A stretch of DNA of 51,353 nucleotides, from assembly GCF_003172935.1 (NCBI RefSeq), contig NZ_QGKS01000211.1, positions 1 to 51,353 of the forward strand, in the 5' to 3' direction. Shown here one piece after another: positions 16,415 through 24,892 of the stretch (the stretch's first letter is position 1; each line of letters starts with the position of its first letter). Source of the stretch: Micromonospora sicca (GTDB lineage: Bacteria > Actinomycetota > Actinomycetes > Mycobacteriales > Micromonosporaceae). The position numbers were made by a program, and so were the translations under genes. The notes below the pieces were generated by a model. The model was not told the DNA's origin. It did not search any database and was given only the letters and a program-made list of their open reading frames with translations.

Positions 16415-17524
16415 CTAGCCCTGAATGGTCACGCGCTCCGCCCTGTCCGAGCCTGCCGACAGTACGACGCGCAGCAGGTCCGTCGACATCCCCGCCTGGG
16501 CCGCGACGGTTTCGGCGCTGCACTGCTGCTCGGCCAGGAGACTTGCGGCCTTGCCCAGCAGGGACGGCTGTTCGCGAGGCCCCAGATCGCCAGGCTCCGG
16601 GTACCCCCAGTCGGCGAGCATGGTCATCGCCCGCCGATAGGTGTGGTCACGGTAGATGCCCATGGCATGCCCCCGGTAGACGAGCGCCTTGAGCGACAGG
16701 CCCCACCGCCCTTTCATCTGCTGCAGGCGCTCGAAGTCGAGCCGGCCTGGCAGCTCGTCGCGCAGGCGGCTGCTCGGCGCGAGGAACTCTGAGCCGAAGG
16801 CGGTGGCCTGCCGCTCGAGGATCTGGCTGCCGGGTTCGGCGTCGTGGTGCAGCAGCAGGTGCGCCAGCTCGTGGGCGGCGTCCATCCGGGAGCGGGCCTT
16901 GTCGTTCTTGCTCGGGTTGACGAAGACGAACGGTCGCCTCCCGTACCAGTGGGAGAAGGCGTCGACCTGGTCGGAGACGTCGGGCAGGGTGAGTACCACG
17001 ACGCCCCGTGCTTCGAGCAGGCGGACCATGTGCGGCACAGACTCGTCGCCCAGGCCGCAGGCGTGGCGCGCGGCGAGAGCTGCGACCTCGACGTCGCGGC
17101 TGTCGGCGTCCTCGGGTAGGTCCACCGAGGGCAGCTGCAGCTCGGGCAGATGGAGGTGTCGTTCCATGACGTCGACGACCCGCCAGGCGATCTCCCCGAA
17201 GGCGAGGGCCTGGTCCCGCTCGGCCTGAGTGGTGGTACGTAGGCTGCGGAAGTGGGGCTGGCCTGCCATGGCGGGGGCGGGGAAGCCGGCGGCGAAGAAC
17301 TGGACCGGCGTGGCGAGGGCGAGGGCGAGGCGGGCTAGTACCGCGGGCGACGGCCGCGACTGCCCCAGCTCGTACTGGCTCACCGCGGCTGCCGTTACAC
17401 CAACCTGCTGAGCCAGTTCCTTCTTGCGCATCCGGCGCCACCGTCGCGCGAGCGTCAGGGCGTGCGGCTGGAACGCCGCCACCGCCAGCGCCGGAGCTTC
17501 GCCCCGGCTGCCGGCCGCCCTCAC
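16415..17524 (-). CDS. XRE HTH - ImmA/IrrE family metallopeptidase
   Basis: A 369-residue protein from a GTG at 17524 that overlaps the stop of the upstream gene (GTGA). Residues about 20-75 are a helix-turn-helix (LAQQVGVTAAAVSQYELGQ). The central domain has the zinc protease motif HELAH (218-222) and the ERQATAFGSEFLAP helix of ImmA/IrrE. Such proteases cleave a repressor or antitoxin to switch on an element or toxin. With the HTH on the same chain, it may regulate its own operon. The coupled upstream protein is the likely partner or substrate. Confidence 0.9.
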   Translation of the reverse strand: MRAAGSRGEAPALAVAAFQPHALTLARRWRRMRKKELAQQVGVTAAAVSQYELGQSRPSPAVLARLALALATPVQFFAAGFPAPAMAGQPHFRSLRTTTQAERDQALAFGEIAWRVVDVMERHLHLPELQLPSVDLPEDADSRDVEVAALAARHACGLGDESVPHMVRLLEARGVVVLTLPDVSDQVDAFSHWYGRRPFVFVNPSKNDKARSRMDAAHELAHLLLHHDAEPGSQILERQATAFGSEFLAPSSRLRDELPGRLDFERLQQMKGRWGLSLKALVYRGHAMGIYRDHTYRRAMTMLADWGYPEPGDLGPREQPSLLGKAASLLAEQQCSAETVAAQAGMSTDLLRVVLSAGSDRAERVTIQG

Positions 17525-18222
17525 GCCAGCGCTGACAGCGAGGCGCCCGCGCCGCGCCGCTGCGGGCGGACCTGCACGTCGAGTTCGGGTATCGGCATCT
17601 CGCCGGGGAGCCGCAGGGCGTCGTTCATTCGACTGTCGTTGACGACGTGCAGGACGGCTGGGGCCGGCTGTCCGAACCAGAGCTGCACCTGGAACCAGGG
17701 CGACCCGCCGTCGCGGTTGTCCCGCGGCAGCCCGAGGTAGGCCACGGCTTCCCCGGTGTCGATGTCGCCCGCGTGTGCGATGCGCACGTGCCGCTTGCGG
17801 GGAACCACCCCGGCGAAGGCGTCGGGGAACTGCTCCTCGTCATCGAGGGCGAGCTGGCCGTGCCGGCTGTTCTCCACGGCGCCGCCGAGCCGGGCCTCGC
17901 TGCCCTCCCAACGGATCGACTCCACGCTCGCGCCGGTGCCGCCTTGCAGGGAGTACAGCCGCACGATGTAGCCCGCGCAGAGGATCTCCAGGGAGTTGTC
18001 CTCAATTCGCGCGTCGACCCCGGCGGACTGCGCCGCACCCAGGTTCGTGAGGTTCCGCCAGACCGTGGTCCCAAAGCTCATCGCGTCGTCGCCCAACTCG
18101 GGCTCGTGCCGGTCGGCCGCCCGCCGGTACACCTGCCGAATCAGGTCCGCCAGGGGGGTGAGGACGCCGCCCTCGTCGAGGGTGGCGACGGCTTCGCTCA
18201 GATGGTCCACGAACGGAAACAT
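17521..18222 (-). CDS. hypothetical partner of the XRE-ImmA/IrrE protease
   Basis: A 233-residue protein from an ATG at 18222. The frame is also open to a TTG at 18255, which would add an Ala/Thr-rich segment, so the start is uncertain. It is acidic and soluble, with a mix of helices (LSEAVATLDEGG) and strands (VEILCAGYIVRLYSL-like, FQVQLWF). No catalytic motif is recognised. Its stop overlaps the protease start (GTGA), so the two are made together, as in toxin-antitoxin or repressor-protease pairs. It is divergent from the operon at 18407. Confidence 0.7.
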   Translation of the reverse strand: MFPFVDHLSEAVATLDEGGVLTPLADLIRQVYRRAADRHEPELGDDAMSFGTTVWRNLTNLGAAQSAGVDARIEDNSLEILCAGYIVRLYSLQGGTGASVESIRWEGSEARLGGAVENSRHGQLALDDEEQFPDAFAGVVPRKRHVRIAHAGDIDTGEAVAYLGLPRDNRDGGSPWFQVQLWFGQPAPAVLHVVNDSRMNDALRLPGEMPIPELDVQVRPQRRGAGASLSALA

Positions 18223-18406
18223 AGCAGCAGCGGCTGTTGATGTTGCGGAAGTCAAGTGCTGGCGCGGCGCCCCCGCAGCCCTCAGGCTGCCGTGGCCGTC
18301 CCCCAGCGCGGTCTGTTGGTTGTTCTTGTGCCAGCAGTTCTGTCCGGCGGGGCCTGTAGGGTTCGAACCTTCAGACGTCGTGCTATCGCGATCGAGCCAT
18401 TAACCT

Positions 18407-19003
18407 GTGTCGGTGAGGGAGTGGACACCCAGTGAGAAGCGGCGGCTGCCCTCGCTGCATCGGTTCTTCGGCGAGAGCCTCGGTGACATGTTGATCACTG
18501 ACCTCTCGGCCGCTCCGCTGGATACCAAGCCGTTGGACTTGACGTGTAGGCCGCCACTGCCACCGCATCTGCGTCTATACCTGTTCAACTGCACCGACCA
18601 CCCTTCCGAACGCAGGGCCGGTGACTATCGGATTCAGCTGCGGCTTCCGGGCCAGGAGCGACGCCAACGGGGCCAACTCGCCCGGGCGCCGGGGGCTCTG
18701 CTGGTACTTGCGGGGTTCGTTGTCGAGTTTGACGTCTTCGTCCTGTGGGATGCCAACGCGCACCAGGACTTCCCGTACTCGAAGGGCGTCCAAGTAGCCG
18801 CCTCCACGGTTCACCATGCGGCCATTCACGGCTTGGCCGAGCAGCAGCGAGATGTGCGCGGCAACGGCTATCGCGAGTGGGTAGTAGCGGTGCGTGCCGA
18901 TCGCCTTACCGAGGGTGTACGGCGACGGGAGGAGCTGAGCCGGCAGGCGCTCCTCGGTGACTCACCGTCGCAGCCAGCATCCTCAGGGGAGGAGGCGATA
19001 TGA
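18407..19003 (+). CDS. first protein of the helicase-ATPase operon, possibly methylase-associated X1-like
   Basis: A 198-residue protein from a GTG at 18407. A second in-frame GTG lies two codons on, and no Shine-Dalgarno sequence is visible; translation may be leaderless. The centre reads DYRIQLRLPGQ, then FVVEFDVFVLWDANAH and FPYSKGVQVAA, with EWVVAVRADRL near the end. From memory this resembles a family called methylase-associated X1, found beside DNA methylases; I could not check that. A role in recognising modified or unmodified DNA is inference. The stop overlaps the helicase start (ATGA). Confidence 0.7.
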   Translation: MSVREWTPSEKRRLPSLHRFFGESLGDMLITDLSAAPLDTKPLDLTCRPPLPPHLRLYLFNCTDHPSERRAGDYRIQLRLPGQERRQRGQLARAPGALLVLAGFVVEFDVFVLWDANAHQDFPYSKGVQVAASTVHHAAIHGLAEQQRDVRGNGYREWVVAVRADRLTEGVRRREELSRQALLGDSPSQPASSGEEAI

Positions 19004-21147
19004 GCGGCCTGCGCGATCGGGAGTATGCCCCGAGCTATGACAAGAGCGTCGACGACATTGCTGAGGAGTTCTACCTGCCGTGCATGCGGGCAGCGGTGCG
19101 CTACGACCGGATCTCCGGTTACTTCTCCTCGGCAATCTTCTCCATTGCATGGCCAGCGCTGAAGGAGTTCGTCAAGGCAGGCGGCAGGATGCGGCTCATC
19201 TGCTCCCCGGTGTTTTCCAGCACTGACGTGGGTGCGCTACGGCAGGGATACCAGGCACTCACCGACGCGGAACTCGGCGCCGCGCTCATTGCCGAGCTGC
19301 GCGTACTGCTCGACGCAGAGCGGTCCCGCAAGCCTGCGCAAGTCCTGGCCGGCCTGATCGCCGCCGGCGTCGTCGACGTCCGCCTGGCAATCCTCACCGC
19401 CGCCGCTGGGCCCGGGGACCGCAGGCTGTTCCATGACAAGGTCGGCTTGTTTACCGACGCCGTCGGCGACGCCGTCGGCTTTCGCGGCTCGATGAATGAG
19501 ACTTACCTCGGGCTGTCCCCCGACGGAAACCTGGAAAGTATCGACGTCTTCCCGTCGTGGAGCGGCGGCCGGGATGCTCAGCGCGTCAACGACGCCCAGC
19601 ACCGATTCGACGCACTCTGGCGAAACGAGATCGACGCCGTTGATGTCCGCCGAGTACCGGACAGTGCCGCGCAGGTAATCAGAGACGCTGGACCGGCGGA
19701 CTGGGAGGTGCTAGTCGACGAAGTGCTAGCCGAAGCTGCGGTGCGACACCTCACGCGGGACAACGCGCGTCCCCTGCGGGATCACCAGGTGCAGGCACTG
19801 GCAACCTGGGAGTTGCACCACCGCCGCGGGCTACTCGAACACGCGACCGGCAGCGGCAAGACGTATACCGCGGTGCAGGCCGTGCGCACCGTGCTCGGAG
19901 AGGGTGGCACGGCTCTCGTACTTGTCCCGAGCGCGCTGCTACTGCAGCAGTGGCATCGGGAGCTGAAACAGCATCTTGCCGATCTCGCGCCTCAGATCCT
20001 GCTCGTCGGAGCCGGCAACGACGCCTGGCGCAGCGAGGAGCTGCTACGACTGTGGACCGCACCGTCGAGCGCCGGACCGGCGCCCCGCATCATCGTGGCG
20101 ATGATCCCCACTGCCGCCACGGACGCCTTCCTGACACGTATGACCCCCAACGACCGCCTACTGGTCGTCGCTGACGAGGCGCACCGGCTCGGCAGTCCCA
20201 GCGCCCAACGGCTATTCGAACTGAGCGCACCGTGGCGTCTCGGGCTGAGCGCCACGCCTGTTCGCGCTGGCGACCCAGAGGGCACAGCTCGGCTCATGGA
20301 CTACTTCGGTGGCATCCTGCCGCCGCCGTACACGCTGCTGGACGCGATCCGCGACCGGGTGCTGACGCCCTACAACTATGTGCCGCACGAAGTCGAGCTT
20401 GAGCCGGCAGAGCAGGCAGGCTACGACGATTTGTCTCGCAAGCTACGTCGGGAGGCCGGGCGACGAGGTGACGCTCTCGACGATCTGGACAGCAACGAGC
20501 GACTGCGGAAGCTCGCCATCGCCCGCGCCCGCATCCTCAAGCGCGCCGCCGGGAAGGTACCGCTGGCCGTCCGTGTGCTCTCTGAGCATTACCAATCGGG
20601 CCAGCGTTGGCTTGTGTACTGCGACGGCCTCACGCAGCTCCGGCAGGTGCGGCAGGCGCTGGGGACAGCGGGCTTGGAGTCACTTGAGTACCACACGGCG
20701 ATGGCCGGTGACCGACAGGCAACGCTGGCCGAAATGGACATCAATGGCGGGATTCTGGTGAGTGTGCGCTGTCTCGACGAGGGCGTCGACCTACCATCTG
20801 TGAGCCACGCGCTGATCCTGGCGAGTAGTCGTAATCCCCGCGAGTTCATCCAGCGCCGGGGCCGCATCCTGCGCCGCTATCCAGGCAAGACGCTCGCCTT
20901 CCTGCACGACGCGATCGTCGTACCGGCCCCGGATGCTGACCGGCCCGCGGTCGGCGGCGACCGGCTGCTAGCCGGTGAATTGCACCGTGTGCTCGAATTC
21001 GCGCATGGGGCCGCCAATCCCCATGCGCTCACCCAGGTCGAGGCGCTTTGCATCCGCTACGGTGTGCCGATCGAGTTGACTACCGGCGCCGCTGGCGCAG
21101 CCGGCCTGGAAGACGACACCGACGAAGACGAGGGCGACCATGCCTGA
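19000..21147 (+). CDS. PLD-nuclease/DEAH-box helicase fusion protein
   Basis: A 715-residue protein with two catalytic modules. Residues 1 to about 215 form a phospholipase D-type nuclease domain with HDKVGLFTD (HxK at 145-147) and GSMNET (163-168). Residues about 255-660 form a superfamily 2 helicase: Walker A ATGSGKT (282-288), DEAH (392-395), GLSATP (415-420) and the arginine-finger region IQRRGRILRR. One HxK motif suggests dimerisation to form a nuclease site, as in the Nuc/BfiI class. It is coupled to genes on both sides. It is probably the nuclease-translocase effector of a restriction-type system. Confidence 0.92.
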   Translation: MSGLRDREYAPSYDKSVDDIAEEFYLPCMRAAVRYDRISGYFSSAIFSIAWPALKEFVKAGGRMRLICSPVFSSTDVGALRQGYQALTDAELGAALIAELRVLLDAERSRKPAQVLAGLIAAGVVDVRLAILTAAAGPGDRRLFHDKVGLFTDAVGDAVGFRGSMNETYLGLSPDGNLESIDVFPSWSGGRDAQRVNDAQHRFDALWRNEIDAVDVRRVPDSAAQVIRDAGPADWEVLVDEVLAEAAVRHLTRDNARPLRDHQVQALATWELHHRRGLLEHATGSGKTYTAVQAVRTVLGEGGTALVLVPSALLLQQWHRELKQHLADLAPQILLVGAGNDAWRSEELLRLWTAPSSAGPAPRIIVAMIPTAATDAFLTRMTPNDRLLVVADEAHRLGSPSAQRLFELSAPWRLGLSATPVRAGDPEGTARLMDYFGGILPPPYTLLDAIRDRVLTPYNYVPHEVELEPAEQAGYDDLSRKLRREAGRRGDALDDLDSNERLRKLAIARARILKRAAGKVPLAVRVLSEHYQSGQRWLVYCDGLTQLRQVRQALGTAGLESLEYHTAMAGDRQATLAEMDINGGILVSVRCLDEGVDLPSVSHALILASSRNPREFIQRRGRILRRYPGKTLAFLHDAIVVPAPDADRPAVGGDRLLAGELHRVLEFAHGAANPHALTQVEALCIRYGVPIELTTGAAGAAGLEDDTDEDEGDHA

Positions 21148-21421
21148 GCCGCTAACACCCGACGCCACCGGACAACCGATCCTGTCGACGGCCCGGGTCG
21201 AAGATGTCTTTGCCGCCACAGAGGAGGTGCGCGCAGCCGATTTCCCGAATGTCCCCGCTCAGCTTCTCGCGGACGTCCTCGCCGCCGAGCGGGACAACCT
21301 AGACAACCGGACGGCCGCGGCACGGGCCGTGGGCCGCGTGGTCGACGGCTATCTGATCAGTGCGCCCATGCCCACCTTCGGATCAACCGGTGAGCCCGCA
21401 CAGGAGGGGGACAGCGCGTGA
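21140..21421 (+). CDS. small coupled protein between helicase and ATPase
   Basis: A 93-residue acidic protein. Its ATG lies inside the helicase gene (8-bp overlap), and its stop overlaps the ATPase start (GTGA). The middle (LLADVLAAERDNLDNRTAAARAVGRVVDGYL) is helical, and both ends look disordered. No known family. Tight coupling on both sides suggests a stoichiometric subunit or adaptor linking the helicase to the ATPase. Confidence 0.75.
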   Translation: MPEPLTPDATGQPILSTARVEDVFAATEEVRAADFPNVPAQLLADVLAAERDNLDNRTAAARAVGRVVDGYLISAPMPTFGSTGEPAQEGDSA

Positions 21422-23370
21422 GGCTTGTGGCGCTCGAGGTGACGGACTTCGGTCCCTACCGCGGAACCCAGCAGTTCAGCTTCGCCTCCGAACCTGGGGT
21501 GGAGCTTGTGTGGGGAGAGAACGGCCGCGGCAAGACCAGCTTCCTAAATGCTGTCCGATGGGCACTGTTCGGTGTCGTCCTGGGACGAGCATCCAGCAAG
21601 ATCGACCTGAGTACCGTGGGGAATCGTGATGACACCGATAGCTCAACGGTCCGGTCCTTCAAAGCGACGTTGACCTTCACCCATGGTGGCCACACCTACA
21701 AGCTGACCCGGGCCTACCGGGAGGAGACGGACTGGACGGGCGCCGGGGCTTTCCGGGAGCGAAAGAGCCTGGTCAAGGATGGTGACGTCCTGGGCCCTGA
21801 GGACCGTGACCGGGAGCTGGCCAACCTTCTACCCGAGCAGATCGCGCGGTTCTTCCTGTTCGACGCGGAACTGTTGCAGGAGTACGAGCAGCTACTGACG
21901 CCCGGCAGCGACGCTGGCGAAAAGCTGAAGGCATCGATCGAACGCGTCCTCGGCCTGCCAATACTCACCCAAGCTCGCGATGATGTCGCCGCCCATCTCG
22001 CCATCGCTCGCACCGAGCAGGCCAAGGCAGCGCAGAAGGACAAGACGACGCTGAATCTTGGCAACGACCTGCAACTAGCGTCGGACGAGGCCGAGAATGC
22101 CCGGAAGAACGTCGCAACGCTCGCGGAGCTACTCGAGGACCTGCAGAACGACGTCAACGAGATGGAGAAGCAGCTCACCTCCAGCAATCGATTCCGGGGG
22201 CTCCTCGCCACCCGCAACGCTAAACGCGAGGAAGTCGAGCGACTCGCCGCGCGGAGCAAGGATCGCAACGACGAGCTAGACGCCGCCGCGGGGGATGTCT
22301 GGCGTGTTGTGCTTGCGCCGCTGGTAGCGCAGGAGCTGGCCTCCATCGAAACGCAGACCGATGCGGTGAATCACCGGTTAGTGGCGGCGCTCGCCGCCCG
22401 CCAAGCCGCCCGCGCGGTATCGACGGGCGTGTGCCCGACCTGTCAACAGGCGGTCGGCGCTGACCTTGCCCAGACCCTGCACGATCACGGCTCCGCCGAA
22501 GACGCTGACACAGTGCAGGCCGAGCTGACCACGCTTCGCGCGCGGCGGGACGTCCTACGCAAGCTGCGGGCCGACGGCAATCGGATCGCGCGCCTCGAAG
22601 AGGACGCCAACCAAGCCCGAGTGGACCTGTCCGACGCCGAAGGGCAACTACGCGACCTGCAAGCACAGATGGACGAGGCGCCTGCGGGTACCGCCGAGGC
22701 CATAGGTGCATTGATCGACACGCTTGGCCAGAAGAACGTGAGCCTGGCGAACACGCGGAGACGGCTGAAGGACAGCCGTGAGGACCTGCAACGTAAGGAT
22801 CAGGCTGTTGTTGCGCTATCGGAGAAGCTACGCAGGCTCGGGACGGCGAGCACCGGTGCCGAAGACCGCAAGGTAAAGCTGCTCGTCGAACTGCAAGCGC
22901 TCCTAGCCGCCGCCGTCGCGGAGTTCCGAGACCGGCTCCGAGACCGCATCGAAGACGAAGCGAGCAAAGTGTTTCGCGCGCTGTCCGCGGAGAGGGACTA
23001 CGACCGGCTACGTATCAACGACAACTACGGCCTCACGATCCTCTACGCCGACGGCACAGAGGTCCTCAACCGGTCCAGCGGCTACGAACATGTCGTTGCG
23101 CTGTCGCTGATCGCCGCCCTGCAGCGCTGCTCACCCATGGCCGGCCCGATCATCACTGACTCGCCATTCGGACGTCTCGACGCCACCCACAAGAAGCACG
23201 TCCTCCAGGCGTTGCCTCAAATCACCGACCAGGTGGTGCTGCTCGTGCACGACGACGAACTCGACCGCCAGAGCGCGGTCAACGAGCTGAACACACACCT
23301 CGTCGGCGAACATCACCTACGACGAGTGTCCGGCCGGCACACCGAGATCGAGGCAGGAGCGCACCCGTGA
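21418..23370 (+). CDS. DndD/Rad50-like SMC-type ATPase with zinc hook
   Basis: A 650-residue ABC/SMC-type ATPase. It starts with MRLVALEVTDFGPYRGTQQF, and Walker A is GENGRGKTS at 33-41. The FFLFDAELLQEY segment (about 145-156) is characteristic of the DndD group. Coiled coils run from about 180 to 520, broken by a Rad50-type zinc hook CPTC (Cys339, Cys342). The C-terminal half carries a signature region around SSGYEHVVALSL, Walker B PIITDSPFGRLD and the H-loop VLLVHDDE. DndD-like proteins sense DNA modification state or drive DNA binding in phosphorothioation systems. Here no DndA/C gene is near. The GTG start overlaps the previous stop. Confidence 0.9.
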   Translation: MRLVALEVTDFGPYRGTQQFSFASEPGVELVWGENGRGKTSFLNAVRWALFGVVLGRASSKIDLSTVGNRDDTDSSTVRSFKATLTFTHGGHTYKLTRAYREETDWTGAGAFRERKSLVKDGDVLGPEDRDRELANLLPEQIARFFLFDAELLQEYEQLLTPGSDAGEKLKASIERVLGLPILTQARDDVAAHLAIARTEQAKAAQKDKTTLNLGNDLQLASDEAENARKNVATLAELLEDLQNDVNEMEKQLTSSNRFRGLLATRNAKREEVERLAARSKDRNDELDAAAGDVWRVVLAPLVAQELASIETQTDAVNHRLVAALAARQAARAVSTGVCPTCQQAVGADLAQTLHDHGSAEDADTVQAELTTLRARRDVLRKLRADGNRIARLEEDANQARVDLSDAEGQLRDLQAQMDEAPAGTAEAIGALIDTLGQKNVSLANTRRRLKDSREDLQRKDQAVVALSEKLRRLGTASTGAEDRKVKLLVELQALLAAAVAEFRDRLRDRIEDEASKVFRALSAERDYDRLRINDNYGLTILYADGTEVLNRSSGYEHVVALSLIAALQRCSPMAGPIITDSPFGRLDATHKKHVLQALPQITDQVVLLVHDDELDRQSAVNELNTHLVGEHHLRRVSGRHTEIEAGAHP

Positions 23371-23786
23371 TGACGCAGTCCGCCAACACCGCCCGGACCG
23401 GGGGTCGGGTCAACATCGCTTTCACGGCGGCTGCTGAACAAGCTGCCCGTCGACTGGTCGAGCGGTTTCCCTTTGCCAGCCCTCTCGATGTGGCCCGAGT
23501 CGGGGCAGCGTACGCGTTACGCGAGAGGCTACCCCTCACACGGCCCGGCGACTTCGGGGCAGCCAACGGATCGAACTACAACGTCGGCTCGGTCGACCCG
23601 CAAGGCGAGCTGAGGGATCTGCTGCTCGCGCTGCATCCTGAGATCGACGAGGACCCCTACCGGATTATTGAAACCTTGATGAGCGTCGGCGCCATCGAAC
23701 TGGACAAGCGCGTCGCCGCAGGACAAATTCTCTCGCTCCGGGACCTCATCACCCCGCCCGCCACCGGAAGGGCGATCCCCGCCTAG
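23367..23786 (+). CDS. small terminal protein of the helicase-ATPase operon (DndE-like, tentative)
   Basis: A 139-residue basic protein whose GTG start overlaps the ATPase stop (GTGA). The N-terminal part (VNIAFTAAAEQAARRLVERF, then LDVARVGAAYALRERL) has the size and helical layout of small DNA-binding proteins such as DndE, which follows DndD in dnd operons. The likeness is weak and from pattern alone. The rest may be helical. Its stop overlaps that of the convergent methyltransferase gene by 4 bp, which ties the two transcripts together. Confidence 0.7.
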   Translation: MMTQSANTARTGGRVNIAFTAAAEQAARRLVERFPFASPLDVARVGAAYALRERLPLTRPGDFGAANGSNYNVGSVDPQGELRDLLLALHPEIDEDPYRIIETLMSVGAIELDKRVAAGQILSLRDLITPPATGRAIPA

Positions 23787-24892
23787 TCAGTCGGACTGAC
23801 CCACGAACTCGGCTCCTTCGCGGGCTCACCGCCGTGACCGCGCGAGTGCAACCGTGCCGTGGTACCGGTGTTCATCGTCTCCAGCACGGCGCGAACCGCG
23901 TCCAGGTCTTCGCCTTCCAGGAAGCGCAGAGCCGAGAGTGCGGCGAAGTCTTTGTCCAGCTCAAAGGACAGCCAACGTCGATCAGCAAGTTCCGCGACGT
24001 GACCGGTCGTATTTGAGCCGGAGAAGATATCCACGACGAGGTCGCCTGGGTCGGTCAGCATCTGGATGAAGAAACGTGGCAACCCCGCCGGAAACCGAGC
24101 CGGATGGCTACGAAGTTCGAGCTGCTTACAGGTGCGCAGGTAGTAGGAGTTGCTCTCCGTGTTGGACAACGTGAGCAGGTTCGGCGGGATGGCTCCGCCG
24201 TTATTACGGCGGAATCCCTTGCTGATGTCGTGGCCTGAGGGCCGCAGGCGAGGAGCGTAGAAGCTCTCCGCGCCCTTGAGCAGCTGCTCCATGCGCGGTG
24301 AGTAGGGACCAAGAACTTTACGCACGTCCGCTTTGGGGTGCTCAGTCTTCGACAGCCACCAGACGGTGTTCACCGAGTCCTTGACCCGGATTTTGCGCTT
24401 GTTCACCCACTCGATGGGCGAAGGCAGCTTGGCCGGGTTATGCCAAAAGAACTCCTGCGCGAGATGGTAGCCGAGTTCATCGACGAATGTGATCAGCACC
24501 CTGTAGTTGTACAGGCTGCGCACTGGGACACCGCGCTGGTAGGCGTGCCCGAGATCCAGCACCAGGCTGCCGCCCGGCTTGAGGACCCGAAGCGCCGCCT
24601 TGCCGAATCCGGCCAGCCACTGGACGTAGGCTTCCTGCGGTTCGTTGCCGTAGCTCTTCTCCCGCAGCAGAGAAAACGGCGGGCTGGTCACGATGAGGTC
24701 CACGGACTCTTCCGGCAACAACGGAAGAAGGTCCATGCTGTCCCCGACGACCTGCGCACCCAGATGCGTGCCGTACAGCACCGAGCCGGGCTCGAACACA
24801 TCCAGAGGGGCATGAGCGGTCAACAGGCCAGGTGCGACTGCTTCCTCGCCCGCCGTATCTGCTGCCGGTCGACGTCGCCGAATTCCACCCAC
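23783..24892 (-). CDS. PvuII-type N4-cytosine DNA methyltransferase
   Basis: A 369-residue beta-group methyltransferase. The start is a GTG at 24892 with GGGAGG eight bases upstream; the open frame continues further but without such a site. Motif IV is TSPPFSL, followed by SYGNEPQEAYVQW. Motif I appears late in VVDIFSGSNTTG. The block SPIEWVNKRKIRVKDSVNTV and the following SKTEHPKADVRKVLGPYS are near-identical to my memory of M.PvuII, which makes N4-methylcytosine in CAGCTG. The same target is therefore likely but unproven. No R.PvuII or C.PvuII gene lies beside it. Its transcript converges on the helicase-ATPase operon. Confidence 0.93.
   Translation of the reverse strand: MGGIRRRRPAADTAGEEAVAPGLLTAHAPLDVFEPGSVLYGTHLGAQVVGDSMDLLPLLPEESVDLIVTSPPFSLLREKSYGNEPQEAYVQWLAGFGKAALRVLKPGGSLVLDLGHAYQRGVPVRSLYNYRVLITFVDELGYHLAQEFFWHNPAKLPSPIEWVNKRKIRVKDSVNTVWWLSKTEHPKADVRKVLGPYSPRMEQLLKGAESFYAPRLRPSGHDISKGFRRNNGGAIPPNLLTLSNTESNSYYLRTCKQLELRSHPARFPAGLPRFFIQMLTDPGDLVVDIFSGSNTTGHVAELADRRWLSFELDKDFAALSALRFLEGEDLDAVRAVLETMNTGTTARLHSRGHGGEPAKEPSSWVSPTD

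Noticed and set aside
18355..18400. tRNA T-arm-like GGTTCGAACCCTAC on the minus strand
   Set aside because: No stems or anticodon arm could be built around it; it is probably chance in the divergent promoter region.
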